Assembly (NCBI GenBank): GCA_028284065.1
Contig: JANQSJ010000011.1
Location: 662,226-726,225 of the forward strand
DNA length: 64,000 bases
Direction: 5' to 3'
Origin: Parvularculaceae bacterium
GTDB taxonomy: Bacteria > Pseudomonadota > Alphaproteobacteria > Caulobacterales > Parvularculaceae
Below, in pieces: positions 17,613-26,463 of the stretch; the stretch's first letter is position 1; every line of letters starts with the position of its first letter. Under the pieces are notes generated by a model. The model had not been told where the DNA came from, ran no database searches, and saw only the letters and a program-made list of their open reading frames with translations. A program made the position numbers and the translations under genes.

Positions 17613-19820
17613 GTGGACGCCAACGATAATTCAATTCTGGCCGACGGCATATTGGCCGGGACCCGCGCCAAACTGCCCCTCATTCTCCAGGCGGAGGCGG
17701 CGGAATGCGGCCTCGCCTGCCTTGCAATGGTCGCCTCCTTTCACGGCGGATCGGAGGATCTCGCCAGCATGCGGCGCCGGTTTACGGTGTCTCTAAAAGG
17801 GGCGACGCTGGCGCAGCTTGTCGACGTCGCCGACGCCCTCGGTCTCGCAGCGCGGCCGCTGCGATTGGACCTTGAAGACGTCTGTGATCTTCAATGCCCC
17901 TGTATTCTGCACTGGGACTTGAACCATTTTGTCGTCCTGAAATCCGCCACGAACGCAAAGGCGGTTATCCACGATCCGGCGCGCGGCGTCCGGCGGATGC
18001 GAATTGAGGACCTTTCGGAACATTTCACCGGCGTCGCGCTTGAACTAACGCCGACATCCGAGTTCGTGCGCAAGAGGGCGAGTCCAAGAATACGCATTTG
18101 GGACCTCTGGACCCGGATCGTCGGCCTGAAGAGAAGCCTCTTGCAGATTCTCGCGCTATCGGCTCTGCTGCATGCGATTGCGCTCGCGACCCCATTTTAT
18201 AGCCAGCTCGTAATTGACGAAGCCATCCTAAGCGGCGACCTCACCTTCCTGACGGTCCTCTTGCTCGGATTCTTGCTGCTATTCGTCATCGAATGCGTCA
18301 CGTCGCTCCTCCGCTCGGGGGCCGAGATCTATCTCTCGAACATGCTCAGCACCCAGATGCAGGCGAATGCATTCCGCCACGCAATCAGGCTGCCCCTCGA
18401 CTGGTTTGAGAAACGGCATCTTGGAGACGTCGCATCGCGCTTCGAGTCGCTGCAACCGATCAAGAGCCTCATCACGGGCAGCCTTATCGCCGTCATCATA
18501 GACGGCGCCATGGCGTTGACGACCCTTGGTCTTATGCTCCTATACAGCGCCCGCATGACGCTGGTCGTGGTCGCAGGGCTGTGCGCCTACTTCACGCTGC
18601 GTCTTGCGATCTTCCCTTATTTGCGACGGAAGAGCGAAGAAGGGCTCCAACTGAAGGCGCGGCTTGATACGCTTTTCTTGGAGAGCATTCGGGGCGCGCG
18701 CGCAATAAAACTGTTCGGCAGGGAAAACCAACGCCAAGCGCAGTGGCGCAACGCGCAAATCGATGTCGTCAACAACGACGTTCAACTTCAAAAAGCCCAG
18801 GCGGGAAGTGAAGCGATCGGTCAGTTGATCATCAACGCGCTGCGGGTGCTGGTGATCTATCTTGCCGCGCAGATGGTCATCAGGGCGGAATTCACGCTCG
18901 GCATGCTCTTCGCGTTCGTTGCGTACCAGGCGCACTTCGCAAAGTCCGTCGAGAGCCTAATCGACAAGATGATCGAATGGCGAATGGCGCAGCTTCATCT
19001 TGAGCGGCTGGCGGACATCGTTCATGCGCAGCCGGAAGACACTGAGCAGAGTTTCCTATCGGCGGACAAAGCGCTAAATGGCGAAATCGAATTGCGGCGC
19101 GTCTCCTTTCGGTACGCAGAACATGAACCGTTCGTGTTCGAAGACGTCAGCCTTACAATTTCTCCAAATGAAACAGTCGCCATCATCGGCGGTTCGGGCC
19201 AGGGCAAGACGACCCTTCTGAAAGTCATGATTGGCCTCCTTGAACCGACAAGCGGAGAGGTCCTCTTCGACGGGCGGCCGATTTCAGCCATCGGCCTTAA
19301 GGCGTTGAGGAAACGCATCGGAGTCGTGATGCAGGACGATCAATTGCTGTCGGGCAGCATCGCCGACAATATCGCGTTCTTCGACGAAGATATCGACATG
19401 CGCCGGGTCGAGGAATGCGCGCGGCTGGCCGCAATCCATGACGACATTGCGTCTTCGCCGATGGGCTTCAATACACTGATCGGCGACATGGGCAGCACAT
19501 TGTCAGGCGGGCAGAAGCAGCGCGTCCTTTTGGCGCGCGCCCTCTATCGGCGCCCTTCTTTGCTGTTCCTGGACGAGGGTACAGCGAACCTAGACGACGT
19601 CAGCGAAAACAATGTGCTTGAGACGCTGAAAAGCTATCCGGGAACGAAAATCCTGATCGCGCATCGGACCGCCACCCTTCGCATCGCCGACAAGGTTGTG
19701 GCGCTTAAGGGCGGGGCAGTCAGGATCGGCCGGCGCGGCGCAAGGCGCGGCGGATCAGATAACAAATCCAATAAAGACGCCTCCCTCCATCATCAACGCC
19801 ATTCTCATTCATTTCGTTAG
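17613..19820 (+). CDS. Peptidase-containing ABC transporter (C39 peptidase, MSD, NBD)
   Basis: A 735-aa bacteriocin-type exporter that trims GG leaders and pumps the mature peptide out. The N-terminal C39 domain has its oxyanion Gln in ILQAEAAECGLACLAM (Q26), catalytic C32, H105 in DLNHFVVL and D121 in IHDPARG, so it should be active. A six-helix membrane domain spans ~165-440. The ATPase has Walker A GGSGQGKTT, signature LSGGQKQR, Walker B LLFLDEG and H-loop IAHR. The GTG start follows GGGGCGGA closely. The last ~30 residues are unusually basic and His-rich. With the HlyD protein and an outer-membrane channel it would form a type I secretion path for the adjacent precursor. Confidence 0.95.
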   Translation: MDANDNSILADGILAGTRAKLPLILQAEAAECGLACLAMVASFHGGSEDLASMRRRFTVSLKGATLAQLVDVADALGLAARPLRLDLEDVCDLQCPCILHWDLNHFVVLKSATNAKAVIHDPARGVRRMRIEDLSEHFTGVALELTPTSEFVRKRASPRIRIWDLWTRIVGLKRSLLQILALSALLHAIALATPFYSQLVIDEAILSGDLTFLTVLLLGFLLLFVIECVTSLLRSGAEIYLSNMLSTQMQANAFRHAIRLPLDWFEKRHLGDVASRFESLQPIKSLITGSLIAVIIDGAMALTTLGLMLLYSARMTLVVVAGLCAYFTLRLAIFPYLRRKSEEGLQLKARLDTLFLESIRGARAIKLFGRENQRQAQWRNAQIDVVNNDVQLQKAQAGSEAIGQLIINALRVLVIYLAAQMVIRAEFTLGMLFAFVAYQAHFAKSVESLIDKMIEWRMAQLHLERLADIVHAQPEDTEQSFLSADKALNGEIELRRVSFRYAEHEPFVFEDVSLTISPNETVAIIGGSGQGKTTLLKVMIGLLEPTSGEVLFDGRPISAIGLKALRKRIGVVMQDDQLLSGSIADNIAFFDEDIDMRRVEECARLAAIHDDIASSPMGFNTLIGDMGSTLSGGQKQRVLLARALYRRPSLLFLDEGTANLDDVSENNVLETLKSYPGTKILIAHRTATLRIADKVVALKGGAVRIGRRGARRGGSDNKSNKDASLHHQRHSHSFR

Positions 19821-19849
19821 CAAAATATTTATCGCTTCACTGAGTAGTA

Positions 19850-22800
19850 ATGCAACTGCTCCACAATCAAGTGGGGATGACGCCAGTGATGTGTATTTGC
19901 CGACATATTTTCATTGCATTGCTTGCGACTTGCGCCACGACGCTAGCCGCCGCCCCAGGCGCGCGCGCGGATGATGACTGGTCTGACGCTGCGCTTGATG
20001 CGTCGCGGATGATCGAAGAGGCGGCGATCGTCGCGCGGGACGCCGACTGGCGGGAGTTCGATGAACGAATCGCCCAACGTCCCTGGTCTGAAAGACTACG
20101 CCTGCTTCACGATACCGCGCTCACTCGCGCCGTCGAAATGGACGAGAGTCGTTTTGACAAGTACTTCAGCAAGTATTTGACCGAACTCGATAGTGGCGCG
20201 GAAGGACTGCGCAAGTTCGAGGCGGAAATGCTGACGGCGTTTTCGACGATAATGAAAGCCGGCGACTACGAAGAAGCTGAACGACAGCTTCTCGAACTGA
20301 TTCGACTGGAGGAGCTTTCGCCGGACGAGGACGCCGAAGCCCGGCTTCTCCTATCTTATGTGTATGCGGATAGCCTTCGAAACGACGAAGCGCTGGCGCT
20401 TGTCCGGGAGGTTGTCGAGCGGCAGGCCGACATCCGCCCGTTCTTGCGAACTGAGCTCTACGCGGCGCTGGCGTATCATTTCATGAATATCGGCGACTAC
20501 ACCGGCATGGCGAATGCCGTGCGAAACTGGGTCACGTCGGTCGAAAGCCACGAAATGCCGGTGTCCGGACAATCTCATGTGTACAACTTCGCGCTCGCGG
20601 CCTTCAGAAAGGATGAGTATGAGATCGCCGCCGAATTCTCGGAGATCAACACCTCGCTGGCGGCGGCGGCTGACAGCCCGCTCTATCGCTACTACGCGGC
20701 TGATCTTTGCGGCCGCGTCGCGCTCGCGATGGATATGTTCGCCAAGGCGGAGGCCTGTTATCGCGAGGCTTTGTCGCTGCCATATGACGCTAAGGAACGG
20801 CGCGCTTTTGCGACGCGGGGCCTCATTCTATCTTTGCTTGGCATTGGCGAAATCGCCGAAGCGCGCGAGCGTTTCGACCTCCTGCGGCAAGACCCGCGGA
20901 TAGACACAGACGCGCGGTTGCAAAACATCGTGGATAGCTTGATCGGTCCGCTTCTTTTTGCGGAAGGCGACTATCGCGCCGCCTACGAAGCGATGGATGC
21001 TTTTCGAAGACAGACCATCGACGAAAAGAACAGCGAGTTGGACAAAGTTGCGGCGGAGCTTCGCGCATTGAACGCGTCGCAAGTTGAGGCTGCGCAGGTA
21101 CGCGCCGACCTGCTCGAGACCGAAAGCGCGCTTCAGCAAACTGTTATCCTCCGGCAACGTATCACATTCGGTTTCCTCACCGCCGCGATTATCGGGGTAG
21201 GCCTTTTCGCCGTGACGCAAATCCGCATGAGCCGCCGGCTTGCCGCGGCGAAGGAGGCGGCCCTGAGGGCGGATCGGGCGAAGTCCGAATTCCTCGCCAA
21301 TATGAGTCATGAAATCAGAACCCCAATGAACGGCGTCCTTGGGATGGCGGAATTGCTGCAACAAACGCCGCTGGACGACAAACAGCGGCTGTTCACGGAG
21401 ACCATTTCAAAGTCCGGGGACGCCCTGCTCACGATCATCAATGATATACTCGATTTCTCGAAAATTGAGGCGGGACGGCTCGAACTGGAGTCTGCGCCGT
21501 TTGACCTACGCGCAGCGATTGAAGACGTTGCGACGCTTCTCGGCCCCAAGGCGCGCGAGAAAAAGATTGAACTCGTCGTCGACTATCCGCCGGACCTGCG
21601 CAACCACTATCTTGGGGACGTAGGGCGATTGCGACAGGTGCTGACGAACCTTGCAGGCAACGCCGTGAAGTTCACGGAAAAAGGCCACGTCATTATTTCC
21701 GTCAGGCGAGTCTCGCGTGACGCCGTCGATGAACGCGCACCCGCCGATACGCTGGAGATGGCCGTGTCGGATACCGGTATCGGCATCCCGGAGGATAGGC
21801 TCCACCATATCTTTGAAGAATTCACCCAGGCGGAATCAGACACGACGCGTCGGTTCGGCGGCACCGGCCTAGGCCTCGCAATTTCAAGAAGCATCGTCGA
21901 GGCGATGGGCGGGGAGATTGCCGTCACGTCGGAGACGGGCGCAGGGTCTGTGTTCAGATTCGAGATTTCGCTGCCCGCGCTTGAGCCTTCCGGCGAGGTT
22001 GTTGAGTCAGTCGAGCGTCTTGAGTCTGGTCCCGTCCTGATTGTGGAGGATACGATTGCGACCCAGCGTGTCCTCAGTGAACAGATAAGATATTGGGGCG
22101 GCTCGCCCTTGCTGGCGAGCGATGCCGCCGAGGCCCTTGAAATACTCACGGCCCGCGCAAAAAGCCGCGAGCCGGCGGCGGCGGCGATTATCGACGTGAA
22201 ACTGCCCGATATCGACGGAGAAACCCTTGCCCGCACGATACGCGGTCGCCCCGACATCTCCGGCACGCAATTGGTCATTTTGTCAGCCATGGACACGCCG
22301 GACCTGCTGCGCCGGTTCGAAGACCTCGATGTCGTTGAGATCCTACCGAAACCGGTGCGATCAGCGCTTCTGCGTCGCGCGCTGACGAAAGCGCTTGGCG
22401 GAAACGCGCTGCAAGACGCGGATGAATTCCGCCGTCTCGAAGAGGTCGCCAGGATCAATTCCCGCCAGGGCGCGCCTGACGGGGCTGAGCGTACGAAGAC
22501 CCGGGTTCTTCTCGCAGACGACAATGAGGTCAATCGGCTCGTCATCAAGAATATGATTGACCAGGACAGCTTTGAACTCGCCACGGCCATCAACGGAAAA
22601 GATGCGCTCGACCAACACTTGCGGTCGGAGTTCGACTTGATACTGATGGATTTGTCGATGCCAGTGATGGATGGCCTGGAGGCGACGCGCCTTATCCGGC
22701 GCCGGGAAAAGGAAGACCACAAGAAGCGCGCGCCAATCATCGCAATCACCGCGCACGCGCTTAATGGCGACGACGAAAAAGCGATTTCCGCCGGGATGGA

Positions 22801-22891
22801 CGACTACATTACGAAACCCGTCAGGAAAGACGTGTTGACCGAGAAACTACGCTGCTGGGCGCCGATTCCGGATAGAGGCGCAGCCGCCTAA
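19850..22891 (+). CDS. Hybrid histidine kinase with TPR-like sensor region and two receiver domains
   Basis: A 1013-aa membrane sensor. A signal-type N-terminus is followed by ~390 residues of helical, TPR-like repeats, presumably periplasmic, one transmembrane helix (~446-466), a HisKA domain with H487 in [12 protein letters not shown], a HATPase domain (N-box [10 protein letters not shown]-boxes DTGIGIPE and [10 protein letters not shown]), and two receivers with aspartates D782 ([11 protein letters not shown]) and D934 ([11 protein letters not shown]). No Hpt domain or DNA-binding output is present, so a separate phosphotransfer protein is expected. The start is uncertain: ATGs at 19850, 19877 and 19889 are in frame, and GTGGGGA sits next to the second. 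It lies 29 bases after the exporter, suggesting that it senses the exported peptide or its effect. Confidence 0.92.
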   Translation: MQLLHNQVGMTPVMCICRHIFIALLATCATTLAAAPGARADDDWSDAALDASRMIEEAAIVARDADWREFDERIAQRPWSERLRLLHDTALTRAVEMDESRFDKYFSKYLTELDSGAEGLRKFEAEMLTAFSTIMKAGDYEEAERQLLELIRLEELSPDEDAEARLLLSYVYADSLRNDEALALVREVVERQADIRPFLRTELYAALAYHFMNIGDYTGMANAVRNWVTSVESHEMPVSGQSHVYNFALAAFRKDEYEIAAEFSEINTSLAAAADSPLYRYYAADLCGRVALAMDMFAKAEACYREALSLPYDAKERRAFATRGLILSLLGIGEIAEARERFDLLRQDPRIDTDARLQNIVDSLIGPLLFAEGDYRAAYEAMDAFRRQTIDEKNSELDKVAAELRALNASQVEAAQVRADLLETESALQQTVILRQRITFGFLTAAIIGVGLFAVTQIRMSRRLAAAKEAALRADRAKSEFLANMSHEIRTPMNGVLGMAELLQQTPLDDKQRLFTETISKSGDALLTIINDILDFSKIEAGRLELESAPFDLRAAIEDVATLLGPKAREKKIELVVDYPPDLRNHYLGDVGRLRQVLTNLAGNAVKFTEKGHVIISVRRVSRDAVDERAPADTLEMAVSDTGIGIPEDRLHHIFEEFTQAESDTTRRFGGTGLGLAISRSIVEAMGGEIAVTSETGAGSVFRFEISLPALEPSGEVVESVERLESGPVLIVEDTIATQRVLSEQIRYWGGSPLLASDAAEALEILTARAKSREPAAAAIIDVKLPDIDGETLARTIRGRPDISGTQLVILSAMDTPDLLRRFEDLDVVEILPKPVRSALLRRALTKALGGNALQDADEFRRLEEVARINSRQGAPDGAERTKTRVLLADDNEVNRLVIKNMIDQDSFELATAINGKDALDQHLRSEFDLILMDLSMPVMDGLEATRLIRRREKEDHKKRAPIIAITAHALNGDDEKAISAGMDDYITKPVRKDVLTEKLRCWAPIPDRGAAA

Positions 22892-23180
22892 CCGCGCAGC
22901 GCAGGTAACGGATCGAAGCCAACGAACGGTTCCAGCCTCAAGCGGACTGGCCTTAGAACGGGTTGCAGCAAGACTAGATCGCCGGTTTGGCGTCGCAGCC
23001 CGCGCAATCAGTTCCCAAAAGCGCTTCGCGGATAAACATGCGCGGATATCTGGAAATGAATCGGGACAGAATAGAAAATTGGAGTCGTTTCCATAGACTC
23101 CCTCCAGCGCGAACTTCTCTGTGCGTCTTGCTTGAGCGCTCGGCGGCGGTGGGCCGGCGCCCACTTCTTCCGGATACGCC

Positions 23181-24314
23181 CTAAGCTGGCAAATCGGCCG
23201 CGGTCTCGCGGACCAGCATATCCACCACCGCCTTCAGCGCCTCGTCATGCTCCGCCCCCTGGCCGCGCGCGTCGCCATAGACTTCGAGCTGCCAGCAGGC
23301 GCTCGTGCCGCGCTTGAGGATCGTGCGGGCGTGGCGCACTTCATCCTGGCAGCCGAGCGCGGCGGCGTCTTCGGCGACAAGTTCGATGAGCTCCTCGATA
23401 AGCGCCGCAAACGGCACGCACTCGCCGCGGCCGAGATCAATCATTGACTTCGTACAGCCATATCGCTCCGCCCGCCAACGGTTTTCCTCGAGCATCAGGC
23501 GCGGATAGATCCGCCAGCGCATGTTTCGATCCTTCATGCGCGCCAGCATGCGTAAGATGCTCTGGTAAAGAGCGGCGACGCACAACGCGTCCTCAAGGCG
23601 CGTACAAACGTCCGTAATCCGCATTTCAAGCGTCGGAAACCGCGCCGAGGGCCGCATGTCCCACCAGATCTTCGATGAATCCTCAATGACGCCAGCCTTT
23701 ACCAAACGCTCTACAGTCCGTTCGTACTCGGACCAGCTCTCATAGCGATCCGGCACGCCCGTGCGCGGCATGGAATCGAATATGCCGAGGCGCGCGCATT
23801 TCATCTTCATGTCGTGGCCGCTCCAGAAGGGCGACGAGGTCGATAGCGCCAGGAGGTGCGGCAGGAAGTATCGCGTCTGGTTCATCAGATCGATGCGAAG
23901 GTCCGGGTCCTCAATCCCGGCGTGCACGTGCATGCCGCAGATCAGCATGCGACGGATCGCGCCGCCCATGTCGGCGTCAAGCATATCGTATCGCGGCGCC
24001 TCGGTGTGCTTCTGGGCGCCCCAGTCCGCAAACGGATGGGTGGAGGCGGCGATGAGGGACATGCCGTGTCGCTCGGCGGCGTCGATGAGGCACCGGCGCA
24101 GGGCCGTCAAATGACGGCGCGCCTCGCCGATGTCGGCGCAGACGGGCGTGCCGACTTCGATCTGGCATTTCAGGAATTCCGGCGTCACCCGCTCGCCGAG
24201 CCGCTCCTTGCACTCGGCCATGAAATCGGGCGGCGGATCGGCCACAAGGTCCCGCGTCGTCGGATCGACGAGCAGGTACTCCTCCTCCACCCCAAGCGTT
24301 GGCGAGGGCCGCAT
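23181..24314 (-). CDS. Carboxylate-amine ligase, YbdK/GCS2-type glutamate-cysteine ligase family
   Basis: A 377-aa protein of the GCS2 branch of the glutamate-cysteine ligase family, which joins a carboxylate to an amine using ATP. Visible family features are LGVEEEYLLVD at the start, QIEVGTPVCADIGEAR, the histidine-rich CGMHVHAGI and the WWDMRPSARFPTLEMRITD stretch. E. coli YbdK has weak ligase activity and no settled role. The frame opens at 24377, but the ATG at 24314 has GGGAGG eight bases upstream and matches family length. The 289 bases between the kinase gene and this one hold no gene I can support. Confidence 0.85.
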   Translation of the reverse strand: MRPSPTLGVEEEYLLVDPTTRDLVADPPPDFMAECKERLGERVTPEFLKCQIEVGTPVCADIGEARRHLTALRRCLIDAAERHGMSLIAASTHPFADWGAQKHTEAPRYDMLDADMGGAIRRMLICGMHVHAGIEDPDLRIDLMNQTRYFLPHLLALSTSSPFWSGHDMKMKCARLGIFDSMPRTGVPDRYESWSEYERTVERLVKAGVIEDSSKIWWDMRPSARFPTLEMRITDVCTRLEDALCVAALYQSILRMLARMKDRNMRWRIYPRLMLEENRWRAERYGCTKSMIDLGRGECVPFAALIEELIELVAEDAAALGCQDEVRHARTILKRGTSACWQLEVYGDARGQGAEHDEALKAVVDMLVRETAADLPA

Positions 24315-24453
24315 GAAGCCCGCCTCCCTGATCGCGCCACAGTCGCCGATCAAATCGTCTAAGGAACCGCCAGTCAATTGGCGTTTTTAGCCAATTGTGC
24401 GGGCAGGATTGGCCTAATCAGCTGGAACTCAGGACGGTCGCCGTATTACGGTT

Positions 24454-24485
24454 AAAAAAAGCCCCGCCGAAGCGGGGCTTTCTTT
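24454..24485. terminator. Bidirectional rho-independent terminator after rplA
   Basis: GCCCCGC (24461-24467) and GCGGGGC (24472-24478) form a 7-bp stem with a CGAA loop, flanked by seven A's on one side and a T-rich tract on the other. On the minus strand it ends the rplK-rplA transcript about 100 bases after the rplA stop. Confidence 0.9.
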
Positions 24486-24540
24486 TCCAGACCGACCGCT
24501 CGCTGGGACGACTACCTCGCTAGCCGACGCGCGCCGGGCC

Positions 24541-24602
24541 GATCAGCTCTTTAGTTGGCGCTCGCTGGCGCGATCAGCTCTTTAGTTGGCGCTCGCTGGC
24601 GC
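24541..24602. repeat. 31-bp tandem duplication across the rplA stop codon
   Basis: Two identical 31-base units lie back to back (24541-24571 and 24572-24602). The right copy contains the last codons and TAA of rplA; the left copy repeats them, stop included, as untranslated sequence. It looks like a simple slippage or tandem duplication that left the protein unchanged. Confidence 0.9.
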
Positions 24603-25298
24603 GATCGCGTGGGCGAACGCCGTGTCCACCTTCACGCCGGGGCCCATGGTGGAGGAGATCGCGATCTTCTTTACGAACGTGCCTTTCGCGCCTGAGGGCT
24701 TGGCTTTCGCCACCGCCTCGACGAAGGCGTTGACGTTCTGGGCGAGCTGCTCTTCGGAGAACGACGCCTTGCCGACGCCGGCATGGACGACGCCTGCCTT
24801 CTCGACCCGGAACTGCACTGCGCCGCCTTTCGCGTCTTTCACCGCCTTGGCGACGTCAGGCGTCACCGTGCCGACCTTCGGGTTTGGCATCAGGCCCCGA
24901 GGCCCCAGCACTTTGCCGAGCCGGCCGACCACCGCCATCATGTCCGGCGTCGCGATGACGCGATCAAAGTCCATGAAGCCGCCCTGGATCTTCTCCATAA
25001 GGTCTTCCGCGCCGACTATATCCGCGCCGGCCTCGCTCGCTTCTTCGGCTTTCTTGTCCTTGGCGAACACCGCAACGCGCACCGTCTTGCCCGTGCCGTT
25101 CGGAAGCGAGACGACGCCGCGGACCATCTGGTCCGCATGCCGCGGATCGACGCCAAGATTCATCGCGATTTCAATGCTCTCGTCAAATTTCGCCGTCGCG
25201 TTCGTCTTGACGATTTTCACCGCCTCTTCGACCGAGTGCGCTTCTTCCGGATTCACCCCTTCACGCGCGGCGCGTATGCGCTTTCCTGCTTTCGCCAT
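24582..25298 (-). CDS. rplA: 50S ribosomal protein L1
   Basis: A 238-aa ribosomal protein L1, which binds 23S rRNA at the mobile L1 stalk and in many bacteria represses its own operon by binding the mRNA leader. Conserved stretches include [50 protein letters not shown] and [10 protein letters not shown] near the end. It starts three bases after rplK. rplJ-rplL-rpoBC, which usually follow, are absent: a terminator and an unrelated ligase come next. The final codons sit in a 31-bp tandem repeat. Confidence 0.98.
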   Translation of the reverse strand: MAKAGKRIRAAREGVNPEEAHSVEEAVKIVKTNATAKFDESIEIAMNLGVDPRHADQMVRGVVSLPNGTGKTVRVAVFAKDKKAEEASEAGADIVGAEDLMEKIQGGFMDFDRVIATPDMMAVVGRLGKVLGPRGLMPNPKVGTVTPDVAKAVKDAKGGAVQFRVEKAGVVHAGVGKASFSEEQLAQNVNAFVEAVAKAKPSGAKGTFVKKIAISSTMGPGVKVDTAFAHAIAPASAN

Positions 25299-25301
25299 CG
25301 T

Positions 25302-25730
25302 TTAGCCCTCCACCTGAAGGCCCATGGCCCGCGCCGATCCCATGATGATCTTCGTCGCCGCATCGAGATCGTTGGCGTTCAGATCTTTCATCTTCGCTTC
25401 GGCGATTTCGCGGCACTGAGCTTCGGTCACCTTGCCGGCGACGTCGCGGCCCGGCGTCTGGCCCCCCTTCTGCAGCTTCGCGGCCTTCTTCAAATAGAAG
25501 GACGCGGGCGGCGTCTTGGTGACGAACGTAAACGACTTGTCGGTGAAGATGGTGATGATCGTGGGGACGGGCATCCCCTTCTCCATCTCCTGGGTCCTCG
25601 CGTTAAAGGCCTTGCAGAACTCCATGATGTTGAGCCCGCGCTGGCCGAGAGCCGGTCCGATCGGCGGCGACGGAGACGCCGCGCCGGCTGGCACCTGAAG
25701 CTTCAGGTACCCGGCGATTTTCTTAGCCAT
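25302..25730 (-). CDS. rplK: 50S ribosomal protein L11
   Basis: The 142-aa L11 protein of the GTPase-associated centre. Typical segments are [35 protein letters not shown], the linker [11 protein letters not shown] and the RNA-binding C-terminus [14 protein letters not shown]. Length and N-terminus are standard, with AAGGTGAG before the ATG. It is the first gene of a two-gene rplK-rplA unit. nusG, which normally lies directly upstream, is 3.8 kb away with two unrelated genes in between. A promoter and possible L1 control site must lie in the ~215-base GC-rich leader; I cannot define either. Confidence 0.98.
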   Translation of the reverse strand: MAKKIAGYLKLQVPAGAASPSPPIGPALGQRGLNIMEFCKAFNARTQEMEKGMPVPTIITIFTDKSFTFVTKTPPASFYLKKAAKLQKGGQTPGRDVAGKVTEAQCREIAEAKMKDLNANDLDAATKIIMGSARAMGLQVEG

Positions 25731-25946
25731 GTCTCACCTTCCAGAATGGCGGGGCCGTCGCCCAATGCGGCGGCCGGAAAGGCCCCGCGGTGCGGCCCCG
25801 GCTGGTCTTCGCCGGCGAGCCTCCCGCGTGGGAAGCGCGGCGCATAGCAGCCGGAGGCCCGGCGGGCAAGCGGCCGCCGCGCCGGCTAACGCCTGAACTT
25901 GCGGTAGAACTGATTCCGATCATTCGGATCGAGCCGAAAGCGCATT

Positions 25947-26360
25947 TCAAGCAGTCCTGTAAAATCGCTCAGGATCGCCTTCGTCGAGGCCGCTTAGTTC
26001 ACCGCAGTATCGCCAGCCCGCAGTGTCGAGCAGCTGGCGCATGGCCGAGTTTGATCGGTTGGTGGACGTCCATACCTCTGGGTGCGCGCCAGCGCTATGC
26101 GAAAGCAAGCCCGCGCCCAGGCCAAGTCGTCTTGCGTGAGGAGACACGATGAGCAGGGAAATGAATGGCTTCCCAAAAAAGTAACCATGATCAAGGCAGC
26201 AGAACGCTTGAATTTCACCACTCAACCCGGCCACGCTTAAGCCGCCGTTTTGAGCCGCTGATCTGATATAGTCGGCTCTATCATTCGAACCGAGAAGAGC
26301 TTCATCTATTCTAACGGCGCGGGCGATCTCGTCCGGCGTCGTCGCCGCCCTTATCTCCAT
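25947..26360 (-). CDS. GNAT-family N-acetyltransferase
   Basis: A 137-aa putative acetyltransferase. The acetyl-CoA motif is seen as ISLLIVSPHARRLGLGAGLLSH, a slightly divergent form of the GNAT motif A (Q/RxxGxG/A), and the later EVWTSTNRSNSAMRQLLDTAGWRYCG fits the motif B region where a shared second residue is read out. The ATG at 26360 with GGAGG five bases upstream is preferred over a GTG four codons earlier. It sits between rplK and a serine hydrolase, all on one strand. Substrate unknown. Confidence 0.8.
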   Translation of the reverse strand: MEIRAATTPDEIARAVRIDEALLGSNDRADYIRSAAQNGGLSVAGLSGEIQAFCCLDHGYFFGKPFISLLIVSPHARRLGLGAGLLSHSAGAHPEVWTSTNRSNSAMRQLLDTAGWRYCGELSGLDEGDPERFYRTA

Positions 26361-26463
26361 GGCGGCCTCCACCGACCCGGCGACGTCCCAAAGACGCCTT
26401 TCGCCATTTTCAAACCACGCCCCGCCGGCAAGTGAAACTTCGCAGCTTCAATCGGCGACCAGA

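Noticed and set aside
24586..25305. 239-codon plus-strand frame
   Set aside because: Mirror of rplA; the ribosomal gene is unambiguous.
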